Positions 28,303-37,216 are shown, counted from the stretch's first letter. The stretch: DNA of 64,000 bases from Nonomuraea typhae (GCF_009760925.1 NZ_VRLV01000006.1:496264-560263), one strand, 5' to 3'. Notes: generated by a model not told the origin, from the letters alone. Program-made: numbers and translations.

Positions 28303-29073
28303 ATGACCATCCTGATCACCGGTGGCACCGGCGCCCTCGGCCGGCTCGTCCTGCCGCTCCTGCGCGAAGCCGGTCAGGAACTCCGCGTCCTGACGCGTGG
28401 CGAGCGCCCGGCCGAGCCCGGCGTGACCTACGTCCGCGGCGACCTGCTCAAGGACGAAGGGGTGGACGCCGCGGTCGAGGGCGTCCACACCATCCTCCAC
28501 CTGGCCGGCGGCGCCAAGGGCGACGACGTGGCCGCCCGCAACCTCGTGCGGGCGGCGAAGCGGGCCGGAGTGCGCCACCTGGTCCACATCTCGGTCATCG
28601 GCGCCGACCGGGTGCCGCTCGCCTGGTTCCGCGGCAAGCTCGCCGCCGAGCGGGAGATCATGGGCTCGGGCCTGCCCTGGACCGTCCTGCGCGCCGCCCA
28701 GTTCCACTACCTGGCCCTCAACGTGGTGAAGGCGATGGCCAAGCTCCCCGTCGTCCCGATCCCGGGCGGGCTGCGCTTCGAGCCGGTCGACGCCCGCGAC
28801 GTCGCCGCCCGCCTGGCCGAGCTCACCCTGGGCAGCCCGGCCGGCCTCGTGCCCGATCTCGCAGGACCCACGGTGTACGGCCTGGCCGACCTGCTGACCG
28901 GCTACCTGGCCGCCACCGGCCGGCGACGGCTCACCCTGCCGATTCGCATGCCGGGCAAGGCGGGCAGGGCCTACCGGGCCGGGGACAACCTCACGGCGGA
29001 CGGCGAGCGCGGCGCCCGCACGTGGGAGGCGTTTCTGGCCGAGCAGCCGAAGGCGCCGGTCATCGTTCGATAG
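28303..29073 (+). CDS. NAD(P)-binding SDR/NmrA-like protein
   Basis: This 256-residue cytoplasmic Rossmann-fold protein has the N-terminal nucleotide motif GGTGALG at residues 7-13 and the extended-SDR pattern of NAD(P)H-binding atypical dehydrogenases (HLVHISVIGAD, LPWTVLRAAQFHYL). The usual YxxxK pair is not evident: WFRGK stands in its place, so it may be a sensor or reductase of the NmrA/TMR type. GGAG lies 7 bases ahead of the ATG at 28303. Its 3' end overlaps cysS, on the opposite strand, by 14 bases. The substrate is unknown. Confidence 0.8.
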   Translation: MTILITGGTGALGRLVLPLLREAGQELRVLTRGERPAEPGVTYVRGDLLKDEGVDAAVEGVHTILHLAGGAKGDDVAARNLVRAAKRAGVRHLVHISVIGADRVPLAWFRGKLAAEREIMGSGLPWTVLRAAQFHYLALNVVKAMAKLPVVPIPGGLRFEPVDARDVAARLAELTLGSPAGLVPDLAGPTVYGLADLLTGYLAATGRRRLTLPIRMPGKAGRAYRAGDNLTADGERGARTWEAFLAEQPKAPVIVR

Positions 29074-30436
29074 CCCAGGTCTGCCCGCCGGGCGTGTCGG
29101 CGACCTTCACCCCCATCTCCGACAGCTCGTCCCTGAGCCGGTCGGCGGCCGCCCAGTCACGCGCCTCCCGGGCGCGGGCCCGCCGGTCGAGCAGTTCGGC
29201 GGCGCCCGGCGGCAGCGCGGGCGCCTTGCCGATCTCGCTGGACAGGTCGAGCCCGAGCAGGTGGTCGAGATGCAGGAAGGTCTCGAACTTGGCGCCCGGC
29301 GGCACCGCGGGATCCCGCTCCAGCTCGCGCAGGACCCGCAGCCCGGCCGGGGTGTCGAGGTCGTCCTCGAAGGAGTCCAGTACCCGCGTGGCGTGCCCGG
29401 CCGACAGGGGGGCGCTGGGCGACTCGGCCCACTCGGCGACCCGGGACCGCCAGCGCCGCAGGGTGCGGTCGGCGGCCCGCAGGATGTCCCAGCTCAGGTT
29501 GACCTGCTGGCGGTAGCGCTGCTCCAGGAACGCCAGCCGCAGCGCCAGGGGATCCAGACCGGCGTCGGTCACGTCCTGCAGCAGCACCACGTTGCCGGTG
29601 GACTTGGCCATCTTCCTGCCGTCGAACAGCAGGTGCTCGCCGTGCACCCAGCGCCGCACGACCTCGTGGCCGGCGGCGGCGTCGGACTGGGCCCGCTCGT
29701 CCTCGTGGTGGGGGAAGCGCAGGTCGATGCCGCCGGTGTGGATGTCGATGTGCTCGCCCAGGAAGCGCATGGACATGGCCGAGCACTCGATGTGCCAGCC
29801 GGGGAAGCCGGTGCCGCCCCACGGGGTCTGCCAGGTGAAGTCCCGGTCGGACTGCTTCCAGAGCGCCCAGTCGGCGTGGAAGCGTTTGCGCGGGTCGACG
29901 CCTTCGCGGTGGCCGGGCTTGAGGGCGTCAAGCCGGTTTCCGGAAATTTCGCCATAGGTGGGGAAGGTTTCGGCGGCGAAGAACACCGAGCCGTCGGGCA
30001 CCGCGTAGGCATGGCCCTTCTCCATCAGCTTGACGATCAGCTCGATCATCAGGTCGATGGTCTCGGTGGCCCGGGGCGTGACGTCGGCCGGCCGTACGTT
30101 GAGGGCCGCGCAGTCGCGCCGGAAGGCGTCCTCGTAGAAGCGCGCGACGTCCAGCGTGGACCTCCCCTCGGCCCGCGCCTGCATGAGGATCTTGTCCTCG
30201 CCCGTCTCCGCGTCGTCCACGAGATGGCCCACGTCGGTGATGTTCTGGCAGGTGCGCACGCGCATGCGGCGTGCCTCGAGCACCCGGCGGATCAGATCCG
30301 ACAGCAGGTAGGTGCGCAGGTTGCCCACATGCGCGAACCGATACACGGTCGGACCACAGGAGTACATCCGGACAACGCCGGACGTGGGAGAAATCGTCTC
30401 CGCCTTCCTGGTCCTCGTGTCATAGATCCGCAACAT
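29060..30436 (-). CDS. cysS: Cysteinyl-tRNA synthetase
   Basis: This 458-residue class I aminoacyl-tRNA synthetase activates cysteine and charges tRNA-Cys. Zinc ligands are recognisable: Cys27 in MYSCGPTVY, Cys218 in WHIECSAMS, His243/244 and the following Glu in FPHHEDE. The ATP motifs are HVGN (36-39, HIGH variant) and KMAKS (275-279, KMSKS variant). It differs from MshC, the mycothiol paralogue, in keeping the full anticodon-binding C-terminal region. It follows the 615-residue paralogue gene by 16 bases on the same strand, so it is likely co-transcribed with the helicase module. Whether this is the only cysS in the genome or a second copy cannot be seen here. Confidence 0.92.
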   Translation of the reverse strand: MLRIYDTRTRKAETISPTSGVVRMYSCGPTVYRFAHVGNLRTYLLSDLIRRVLEARRMRVRTCQNITDVGHLVDDAETGEDKILMQARAEGRSTLDVARFYEDAFRRDCAALNVRPADVTPRATETIDLMIELIVKLMEKGHAYAVPDGSVFFAAETFPTYGEISGNRLDALKPGHREGVDPRKRFHADWALWKQSDRDFTWQTPWGGTGFPGWHIECSAMSMRFLGEHIDIHTGGIDLRFPHHEDERAQSDAAAGHEVVRRWVHGEHLLFDGRKMAKSTGNVVLLQDVTDAGLDPLALRLAFLEQRYRQQVNLSWDILRAADRTLRRWRSRVAEWAESPSAPLSAGHATRVLDSFEDDLDTPAGLRVLRELERDPAVPPGAKFETFLHLDHLLGLDLSSEIGKAPALPPGAAELLDRRARAREARDWAAADRLRDELSEMGVKVADTPGGQTWAIER

Positions 30437-30452
30437 GACCCGAGCTTAGAAC

Positions 30453-32300
30453 TCACACCCCCAGAAAACCCAGGATGTCCCGATCTCCCCGCTCGCGCAG
30501 CCGGCCGATGACCTCGTCCCGCGTCGAGGACTCCGGCAGCCCGATCCGCGCCCCGATGAGCTGCAGCCCCTCCAGCTCCGAGTTCACCGGCGCGGTGTAC
30601 CCGATCAGGTGCAACGCCCGGCCGAGCGGCGTCAGCGCCAGGTTGGCCGCGGGCAGGAACCGCGTGAGCAACTCGCCGCCGTCGGAGACGGTGAGGAACA
30701 CGTGGTCACCCTCGCCCGCCTTGAAGTCGGCCAGCACGTTGCGGATCGAGCCCATGGTCGGCTGGTTGTGCCAGCTGATCACCACGTCGCCGGAGGGCGT
30801 CGAGGCGGTCAGCTGCCCGCCCGGCGCCATCCCCAGATAGGCCGCGAACCCCGTCGGCAGCGGCGAACCCGAGCCGCGCAGGTGCTCGGCGTTGACGTCC
30901 ACCCGATGCCACCAGCGCCCGTCGCGGCTGCGGAAGCTGCGCCGGGTCTCCGAGACGTCCTTGCGCGGCTGGTACGGCTCGGCCGCGGCCTCACCCGGCG
31001 GCGCCGTACCCGCGACCCTGATCCACCCGCGCTGGGTGCGCTCGAACCCGGGGCCGCCCGAATAGGCGCGCACCGAGCTCTCGCTGACGTCGTACTTGGA
31101 GGTGAGGTTGGTGACGATCGTGCTGACCGACGCCTCGCCGCCGGCCCGCTCGATCTCCCGGGCGATCATCTCCCGGATGCCCAGGTACTCGTCGCCGCCC
31201 CAGCGCGTCAGCCCGTACTTGTTCCGGTCCACGCGCAGGAAGCGTTCGTCGGCGGTGAGCTGGTTGCGGATGCCGACGAGGCTGTAGTCCTCGCCGATGC
31301 GCTCCTGGATCTCCTCCGGCGACAGCGGCCGCCCGGCGACGGCCAGGACGGCCTCGGCCTTCTCGTTGATGCTGCGCGGCCACGGCACCACGTGCCCGTC
31401 GAGCACCCGGAGCTGCGGCACGGCCAGGATCCACCGCTCGGCCACGTCCTCGCGCACGCCGAGCTGGGTGACCATGGAGACGGCCTCGCCCATCGGCCGG
31501 GGCCCGTCGGCGAACAACTGCCGGGTCTTCTCCCGCAGCTCGTCGCCGCCGCCCGCGACCAGCCAGTCGTCGGCCTGCTCGTAGCCGGTCAGCAGGGTGC
31601 GCACGAAGCGCCAGGTGGGGATGTTCAGCGTCGTGAGCTCGCCGCGGTGCCACGGCACCGCCGCCGCCAGGTCGTCCGCGGGTACGGCGGAGCCCAGCCG
31701 CCCGCGCAGCCACGTCACGTGCGCCACCAGCGGCGCCGCCTCCGGGCTGCCCAGCCAGTTCTCCACGTGGTCGCGCAGGTCGCGCTCGATCTGCCGGATG
31801 CGCTCGCGGGTCACGGAGAAGCGCTGGGCCAGTTCGTCGAGGGTGGCGCGGTGGGCGGCGTAGAGACGGTCGCGGGCGATGGCACGCTGCCGCTCGTCGA
31901 GCGCGGCGAACACCGCGTCGATCAGCTCGGGCACCGGCCGGTCGGCCCGGGGGGCCTGCTGCGGCTCGGGCACGGGCTCCATCAGCCGTTCGAAGACGCG
32001 CACGAACAACTTGAGCACGGCGTCGCGGCCCAGCGACTCCGGGGTGCGCTCGGCTTCCACGGGGTCGGAGAAACGCAGCAACGGCAGGATGTCTCCCAGG
32101 GGGAGGTGCCCCCAGAAGGCCACGGCGAGGTCGGCGAGGTTGCCCGCGACGGTCGGGGTGCCGGCCAGCAGGCAGGCACGGTCGATCGGGATCGCGTGCC
32201 ACCATGCCTCGGGCAGCTGTGGCTCTTCCGCGATCGGCGCGATCTGGCTGGGGGATGTCCAGCGCAGCGGAGGCGCGAGGTCGCTCAAGCTGAGATTCAT
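30453..32300 (-). CDS. Sigma-region-4-like / HARE-HTH-like DNA-binding protein (paralogue 2 of the helicase module)
   Basis: The 615-residue product is not a named family that I know. Residues 1-80 (MNLSLSDLAPPLRW, PEAWWHAIP, GDILPLLRF) and 440-615 (PYQPRKDVSETRRSF, LPTGFAAYLG, LRERGDRDIL) match the ends of the 684-residue protein two genes upstream. Residues 125-182 resemble sigma-70 region 4 (LDELAQRFSVTRERIRQIERDL). Residues 311-366 resemble a HARE-HTH winged helix (AEAVLAVAGRPLSPEEIQERIG, DERFLRVDRNKYGL), with a further helical segment at 370-430. This suggests a DNA-binding partner of the helicase upstream, 47 bases away. The start ATG has only a weak ribosome-binding site. Confidence 0.75.
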   Translation of the reverse strand: MNLSLSDLAPPLRWTSPSQIAPIAEEPQLPEAWWHAIPIDRACLLAGTPTVAGNLADLAVAFWGHLPLGDILPLLRFSDPVEAERTPESLGRDAVLKLFVRVFERLMEPVPEPQQAPRADRPVPELIDAVFAALDERQRAIARDRLYAAHRATLDELAQRFSVTRERIRQIERDLRDHVENWLGSPEAAPLVAHVTWLRGRLGSAVPADDLAAAVPWHRGELTTLNIPTWRFVRTLLTGYEQADDWLVAGGGDELREKTRQLFADGPRPMGEAVSMVTQLGVREDVAERWILAVPQLRVLDGHVVPWPRSINEKAEAVLAVAGRPLSPEEIQERIGEDYSLVGIRNQLTADERFLRVDRNKYGLTRWGGDEYLGIREMIAREIERAGGEASVSTIVTNLTSKYDVSESSVRAYSGGPGFERTQRGWIRVAGTAPPGEAAAEPYQPRKDVSETRRSFRSRDGRWWHRVDVNAEHLRGSGSPLPTGFAAYLGMAPGGQLTASTPSGDVVISWHNQPTMGSIRNVLADFKAGEGDHVFLTVSDGGELLTRFLPAANLALTPLGRALHLIGYTAPVNSELEGLQLIGARIGLPESSTRDEVIGRLRERGDRDILGFLGV

Positions 32301-32335
32301 TGGGGTCCAACCGGCAAAGGGAAGTATCCGCAGTT

Positions 32336-32344
32336 CAGACTATG
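32336..32344. promoter_or_regulatory. CAGACTATG motif before paralogue 2
   Basis: This 9-base string, in the 47-base gap before the 615-residue gene, is also present in the palindrome before the 684-residue gene (36294-36307). It may be a half-site for a shared regulator. Confidence 0.25.
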
Positions 32345-32347
32345 TGA

Positions 32348-34168
32348 TCAGAGGGAGAGAAATGGGCTTCCTCTTCCCGAATGGGATATATAGAGCATGG
32401 AGCGGGCCCGGGTACAGGCCACGTAAAGCACGCTTCGCTCGCGCTGCAGCGCCCGGGCACGGGCGGCCGGGTCCTCCGGCGGGGTTTCCGGTACGACACC
32501 CTCCGTCACCCCGATGAGCGCGACACGCTCGAATTCCAGCCCCTTGAGGTGATGGAACGGCGCGACCGCCACGTTGAGCCCGCCCAGCGCCTTCTTGGCC
32601 GCCCTGACCAGCTTCATCGTCCGCGCCGCCACGGCGATCTGGCCCGCCGCGACACCCTCCTCCAGCCAGGAGCGCACCGTGGCCACCAGCCCGGCCAGCT
32701 CCGCCTCGAACGTGTCGTAGGCCAGCACCCGCGGGCGCTGCGCGTGCCCGTTCCCCCGCAGCCCGAACATCGCCGCCAGCCCCTTGACCAGCCCATCCGT
32801 GGGCCCGCCACCGCGCAGCCTGACGCCGAACGCGAGGATCTCCTCCGGCAGCCGATAGGACACGTGCAGCGCGTGCTGCACCGCCGGGATCCCCACCGAG
32901 CTCAGCGAGACCCGCGTGTCCGTCACTCTCTGATGCGGATCGCCGACGACGAACAGGTCGTCGGGCGCGTGCGGCACCGCCGCCCGCAGCAGCCGCCACT
33001 GCGCAGGAGAGACATCTTGCGCTTCGTCCACAACCATGTGACGGTACGGCTTGCGCCCGGGATCCACATCGTCGAGCAGATCTCCCGTGGCGATCGACAG
33101 CAGCCGGAGCGCCTCGTCCGTGAGCTGCGCCAGCGAGCGCGCCTTCGGCCCCACCAGAGCCGGTCGCCGCCCCTCCGCGTCGGCCACGATCCGCACCGCC
33201 AGCCGCTCGGCGTTGTCCACCTCGACCCGCTTGCGGATCATCTCGTCCTGGATCATCTGGTCCAGCCGGGCCGACAGGTCCTCGCACAGGCTCTGCGAGA
33301 ACGTCACCAGCAGCACCGGCCCGCCGCCGTGCTCGGCCAGATGGGCGGCGCGATGCAGGGCCAGCAGCGTCTTGCCGGTGCCCGCGCCGCCGACCACCAG
33401 CACCGGGTGGTCGTAGCGGGCCGCCTTGGCCAGCCGGTGCTGCGGCGGATGCAGGAACGTGCACCAGTCGGGGGCCGTCAGCACCCGGTCGAGCTCGTCG
33501 GTGTCGGCCGCGAACACCGCCCGGTCCGGGCTGCGCACCAGCGCCGCGTGCAGGTCGTCCTGGTCGACGCGGCTGATGTCATCGTCCACGGCGCGGCAGC
33601 CGTCCAGCTCCCGCCACGCCTCCGACATCGAACCCCCGCGGCCCAGCACCGCCAGCGGCAGGTGCTGCGTGGGCGGCAGCAGCGGCTCCAGCGCCGCCAC
33701 GTCCGCCTCGGTCGTGATCAGCCGCACCAGCGGCAACACCCGCGGATCCAGCCCGAGCGCCAGCAGGTCGCCGTCGCAGATCGGGTCGAACAACCGCGAG
33801 GCGCCCGCCGACCGCCGCAAGGCAGGCTCCACCCGCTCCAGCGCCGCCGCGTCCCACTCCTCCAGCACCCCGATCACCGGATTGACGCCATACCGGTGGC
33901 TCTGGGCGAACGACCACGCCTCCGGGTCCGGCAGCAGGGCACGCAGCCAGTACACCTCGCGCTGCCGTACCAGCACGCCACGCCGACCCTGGGCCAGCCG
34001 CAGCGTGGCCACCCTGGCGTCCCGCGCGCCCCGCACCCGCTCCGGATGCGGCGCGCCGTTCTCGGTCAGCAGGAACCGCCGCAAGGCGTTCACGGCGATC
34101 GCGCGCTCCGGCAGTGCCAGTGCGCTGAGTCCGCGCGGGAAGTCGGGGCCTATCGCGAGGCGCGGCAT
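32348..34168 (-). CDS. UvrD/Rep-like superfamily 1 helicase with RelE-like N-terminal domain
   Basis: The 606-residue product has a Q-motif-like PPQHRLAK near residue 243, Walker A GGAGTGKT (260-267), Walker B VVDEAQDV (379-386), GDPHQRV (motif III), VSYRLPEEI (motif IV) and the C-terminal VLYVACTRARSML (motif VI). These place it with UvrD/PcrA-type 3'-5' DNA helicases, but it is shorter than typical UvrD. Residues 1-110 (FAQSHRYGVNPVIGVLEEWD) resemble the ParE/RelE-like domain found in front of some actinobacterial SF1 helicases. It sits between two paralogues, 4 bases after the first. The ATG at 34168 avoids a 21-codon extension into the upstream gene. Confidence 0.85.
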   Translation of the reverse strand: MPRLAIGPDFPRGLSALALPERAIAVNALRRFLLTENGAPHPERVRGARDARVATLRLAQGRRGVLVRQREVYWLRALLPDPEAWSFAQSHRYGVNPVIGVLEEWDAAALERVEPALRRSAGASRLFDPICDGDLLALGLDPRVLPLVRLITTEADVAALEPLLPPTQHLPLAVLGRGGSMSEAWRELDGCRAVDDDISRVDQDDLHAALVRSPDRAVFAADTDELDRVLTAPDWCTFLHPPQHRLAKAARYDHPVLVVGGAGTGKTLLALHRAAHLAEHGGGPVLLVTFSQSLCEDLSARLDQMIQDEMIRKRVEVDNAERLAVRIVADAEGRRPALVGPKARSLAQLTDEALRLLSIATGDLLDDVDPGRKPYRHMVVDEAQDVSPAQWRLLRAAVPHAPDDLFVVGDPHQRVTDTRVSLSSVGIPAVQHALHVSYRLPEEILAFGVRLRGGGPTDGLVKGLAAMFGLRGNGHAQRPRVLAYDTFEAELAGLVATVRSWLEEGVAAGQIAVAARTMKLVRAAKKALGGLNVAVAPFHHLKGLEFERVALIGVTEGVVPETPPEDPAARARALQRERSVLYVACTRARSMLYISHSGRGSPFLSL

Positions 34169-34172
34169 GGGC

Positions 34173-36227
34173 TCAGTCCAAGAGCGCGAGCAGGTCGCGG
34201 TCCCCGCGTTCGCGGAGCCTGGCCAGCACATCCTTCAGAGCCACCGGCCCCGTCATGCCGATCCTGGTCGCTATCACCCTCGCCGCCACCTCCAGCCCCG
34301 CGTCCGGCGCCGTGTAGCAGACCAGCCGCAGCGCCTTGGTGATCTTGTCGGCGCTCGGGGCCGCCACCGGCAGGTGCCGCGCCCGCAGCACGCCCTCGTC
34401 CGACAGCGTCAGGAACACGTGCCCGCCCTCCTTCGCCCCCACGTCCAGCAGCAACCGCGCGACGGACTCCAGCACCGGGCGGCCGTGCCAGCTCATCGTC
34501 AACTCGCCCGCCGCACTTCTGACCGTACGGCTCTCGCCCGGCGAAAGACCCAGATATGCGGCGAACCCGGTCGGCAGCAGGCACTCGCCGCCGTTCAGGT
34601 GCTCGCCTGTCACGTCCACCCGCAGATACCAGCGGCCGTCGGGCTGCCGGAAGCAGCGGCGCGTCTGGGAGACGTCCTTGAGCGGCTGGTACGACTGATG
34701 GGCCGGCTCGCCGTTCTGCTCCACCTGCTCCTGCGGGTCGAACGCGCCGAACCTGACCTGCTCCTGGGGCGCCTGCGCGGCCTCAGGGGGCGCAGGCTCG
34801 GAATGGCCGGGGGTGACCGGCTCCGAGTGGCTTGGCTCCGGTGCCTGCGTGGGCGCCTGAACGTCCGCGGCCGCCGCGCCGGACGTGCTCGCGAGCGTGG
34901 CCATCACGAACTGCCACGCCGGGACCTCCAGCGCCCTGATCTCCACCGCGTGCCACTCCGCGGCGCCCACCAGCTGCTCCCGGGCCGGTGACTCGCCGAC
35001 CGTGCCGCGCAGCGCGTCCAGATGCTCCCGGTACGGCGCCGCCTCGTCGCTGGCCAGCCACCGGTCGACACGTGAACGAAAGGCGATCTCGGTGGCGTTG
35101 ATCTCGGCGGGGGTCACGGCGAAGAGCTTGGCCAGCTGTTCCACGGCCGACGGCTGGTGGGTGAAGACCCGGTTCTGGGCGACGGCCCAGCTCTTGTCGT
35201 CCAGGTCGGCGAAGGCGGCCTCGATCAGCGCGGGCAGCGAGGGACCCGGCGCGACCTCGGCCTCCGGCCCAGGCCCGGCCTCGGGTTCAGCCTGGAGGCC
35301 GGCCTCGGCCTCGGCCTCGGACTCGACCTCGGCCTCGGGTCCGGCCTCCGGGCCAGGCTCGGCCTCCGGCTCGGATTCGGGTTCCGGCTCAGGGCCGGGC
35401 TCAGGCTGGGTTTCGGGCTCCGGCGCGTCGGCGGCTCCGGCCTCGTCAGCAGGCACCGCCCCCTCGGGAGACGCGGCCTCCTCGGCAGGCCCGGTCTCCT
35501 CGCCGGGGTCGGCTACCTGGTCAGCGTCGGCGACCTCGGCAGGGGCGGCGATCTGGTCAGGGCCGGCGACCTGGTCAGGGCCGGCGACCTGGGCAGAACC
35601 GGCGACCTGGGCAGGCTCGGCGTCCGCAGCCGCGTCGGCCTCCTCCTCGGCCGGAGCCTCCTGGCCGAGCTCGGCGGCCGGGGTTTCCCGCGCCGACCCG
35701 GCGCTCTCGCGCTCCTCCGCCTCGTCCGGGACCGTGGGCTCGGGCTCCTCCTGCCCGGCGACGACCGGGGCCTTCTCCGGCACCGGCTGCGGGGCCCGGG
35801 TGAGCGCGCGCTCCACCCGGCCGGACGGCGCCAGCCGTACCAGGACTGCCGAGAACAGCGTGGCGAGCACCGGACGCGCCTGGATGAACGGCTGGTCCAT
35901 GAGCTCCCGGCTGGTCAGCGCCAGGAGCCCGGGCCAGGAGCCCGCGCGGTCGAGGGCGATCGCGACCTGGGGTTCGTCGGCGTCGTCCGGGTCGAGCACG
36001 TGGAGGGCGGGCAGCACGTCGCCGACGGCGGCCGCCGGCCAGTGCTCCAGCGCGATCTCCGTGAGCAGCTCGCCCAGGGACTCGGGCCCGATCGCGGCCA
36101 GGACGCGCGGCATCGGCAGGCTACGCCACCAGGCCTCGGGCAGGTCCGGCTGCCCGTGGAGAAGTGTGATCGCCGACGCGTCGCTCCACCTCAGCGGTGG
36201 TACGAGGTCGCTCAGGCAGAAATTCAT
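34173..36227 (-). CDS. Large acidic-linker protein (paralogue 1 of the helicase module)
   Basis: The 684-residue product shares its first 80 residues (MNFCLSDLVPPLRW, PEAWWRSLP, GDVLPALHV) and last 175 (SYQPLKDVSQTRRCF, LPTGFAAYLG, LRERGDRDLL) with the 615-residue protein two genes downstream. A degenerate copy of the sigma-4-like region is at 332-410 (LIEAAFADLDDKSWAVAQNR, RSRVDRWLASDEAAPYREH). The HARE-HTH-like segment is absent. Residues 150-330 are a low-complexity acidic Pro/Ala/Glu linker with AQVAGPDQVAG and PEPEPESEPE repeats. It is probably the first gene of the module; the stop lies 4 bases before the helicase start. Function unknown, likely a structural or DNA-tethering partner. 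Confidence 0.75.
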   Translation of the reverse strand: MNFCLSDLVPPLRWSDASAITLLHGQPDLPEAWWRSLPMPRVLAAIGPESLGELLTEIALEHWPAAAVGDVLPALHVLDPDDADEPQVAIALDRAGSWPGLLALTSRELMDQPFIQARPVLATLFSAVLVRLAPSGRVERALTRAPQPVPEKAPVVAGQEEPEPTVPDEAEERESAGSARETPAAELGQEAPAEEEADAAADAEPAQVAGSAQVAGPDQVAGPDQIAAPAEVADADQVADPGEETGPAEEAASPEGAVPADEAGAADAPEPETQPEPGPEPEPESEPEAEPGPEAGPEAEVESEAEAEAGLQAEPEAGPGPEAEVAPGPSLPALIEAAFADLDDKSWAVAQNRVFTHQPSAVEQLAKLFAVTPAEINATEIAFRSRVDRWLASDEAAPYREHLDALRGTVGESPAREQLVGAAEWHAVEIRALEVPAWQFVMATLASTSGAAAADVQAPTQAPEPSHSEPVTPGHSEPAPPEAAQAPQEQVRFGAFDPQEQVEQNGEPAHQSYQPLKDVSQTRRCFRQPDGRWYLRVDVTGEHLNGGECLLPTGFAAYLGLSPGESRTVRSAAGELTMSWHGRPVLESVARLLLDVGAKEGGHVFLTLSDEGVLRARHLPVAAPSADKITKALRLVCYTAPDAGLEVAARVIATRIGMTGPVALKDVLARLRERGDRDLLALLD

Positions 36228-36293
36228 CCTGTTGTGTTCACCCGTCCCTCACGACGGCGTAGGAGTACCGCCATACATTCGCAGCCCACGCAA

Positions 36294-36307
36294 CAGACCA
36301 TAGTCTG
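36294..36307. promoter_or_regulatory. Palindrome upstream of the helicase module
   Basis: CAGAC-CATA-GTCTG is a perfect 5-base-arm dyad 67 bases before the first module gene (start 36227). The CAGACTATG core recurs before paralogue 2 at 32336. The spacer also holds two exact CTACGCATCA direct repeats (36319 and 36333), the second overlapping the neighbouring methyltransferase stop. Confidence 0.4.
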
Positions 36308-36339
36308 GCAAAACGCCCCTACGCATCATGGACTACGCA

Positions 36340-37116
36340 TCAGCGCTTAACGGCAGCGAAGCGTAGACGCACGTAGTCGGCCATCCACCCGGTCTCTCTG
36401 CGCAGGGCGGGGGCGGCCAGCTCGTTGACCCGGTGCAACAGCGGGTCGACCAGGTCGAGGGGGACGCCGTCGAGCACGGAGCCGGCGAACATCCGCACCC
36501 AGTCCGCGGCTCCGCCGGGGCACTCGTCGATGGGGGTGGGGCAGTCGAAGTACTCCAGCAGGCGGACGACGAAGCCTTCCTGCTCCAGGCGGGCCGCGTA
36601 CTCGGCGGGCGTGGGGAAGTACCACGGCAGGTCGGGCTCGCGCAGACCGTACTCACGCCAGGCGGTGAGCATGGCGGCGGTCAGTTCCGCGCAGTTGCCG
36701 GCGCCGCCCATCTCGGCGACGAAGCGCCCGCCGGGCAGGAGCGCCTCGCGGACGCTGGAGATCACCGCGGTGGGGTCGCGGCTCATCCAGTGGAGCGCGG
36801 CGTTGGAGAAGACGGCGTCGTACGCCTGGGCGACGGTGAAGTCGTGCCCGTCGCCGACGATGAAGTCGATGCCGGGGTATTGGGCGAGCGCCTTCTCGAT
36901 CATGGCGGGGGAGCCGTCGATGCCCAGCACCGCGGCCCCCCGCAGGGCGATCTCGGCGGTCAGGACGCCGGTCCCGCAGCCCAGGTCGAGCACACGCTCG
37001 CCGGGTCGCGGGTCCAGCAGGTCGACCAGGGGCGCGCCCCTGGCGGAGACGTAGCCGAAGCTGTTGTCCAATGTGCGACTGGTCCACCGCTCCAAGCTCG
37101 GTGCGTCGTATCGCAA
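36340..37116 (-). CDS. Class I SAM methyltransferase (trans-aconitate methyltransferase-like)
   Basis: This 258-residue cytoplasmic enzyme has SAM motif I VLDLGCGTGVLT at about 43-54, acidic GIDGS after strand 2, and the Tam-like FSNAALHWMSRDPTAVISSVREALLPGGRFVAEMGG. The C-terminal region (FDCPTPI, WVRMFAGS) also matches Tam relatives, which methylate trans-aconitate. Other small acids are possible substrates. The start is read as TTG at 37116 giving MRYDAPSLERW; no better start with a ribosome-binding site is visible. It stands alone between the helicase module and an orphan lipoprotein gene. Confidence 0.78.
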   Translation of the reverse strand: MRYDAPSLERWTSRTLDNSFGYVSARGAPLVDLLDPRPGERVLDLGCGTGVLTAEIALRGAAVLGIDGSPAMIEKALAQYPGIDFIVGDGHDFTVAQAYDAVFSNAALHWMSRDPTAVISSVREALLPGGRFVAEMGGAGNCAELTAAMLTAWREYGLREPDLPWYFPTPAEYAARLEQEGFVVRLLEYFDCPTPIDECPGGAADWVRMFAGSVLDGVPLDLVDPLLHRVNELAAPALRRETGWMADYVRLRFAAVKR

Positions 37117-37216
37117 GACGATCAGCTCACAATCTCAGACATCGGGCCCCCGTGGCCGTGCTGTCGCTCACTGTAGATGCTGAACGTCTCTCACGACATA
37201 TCCCGTCACATGGGTC

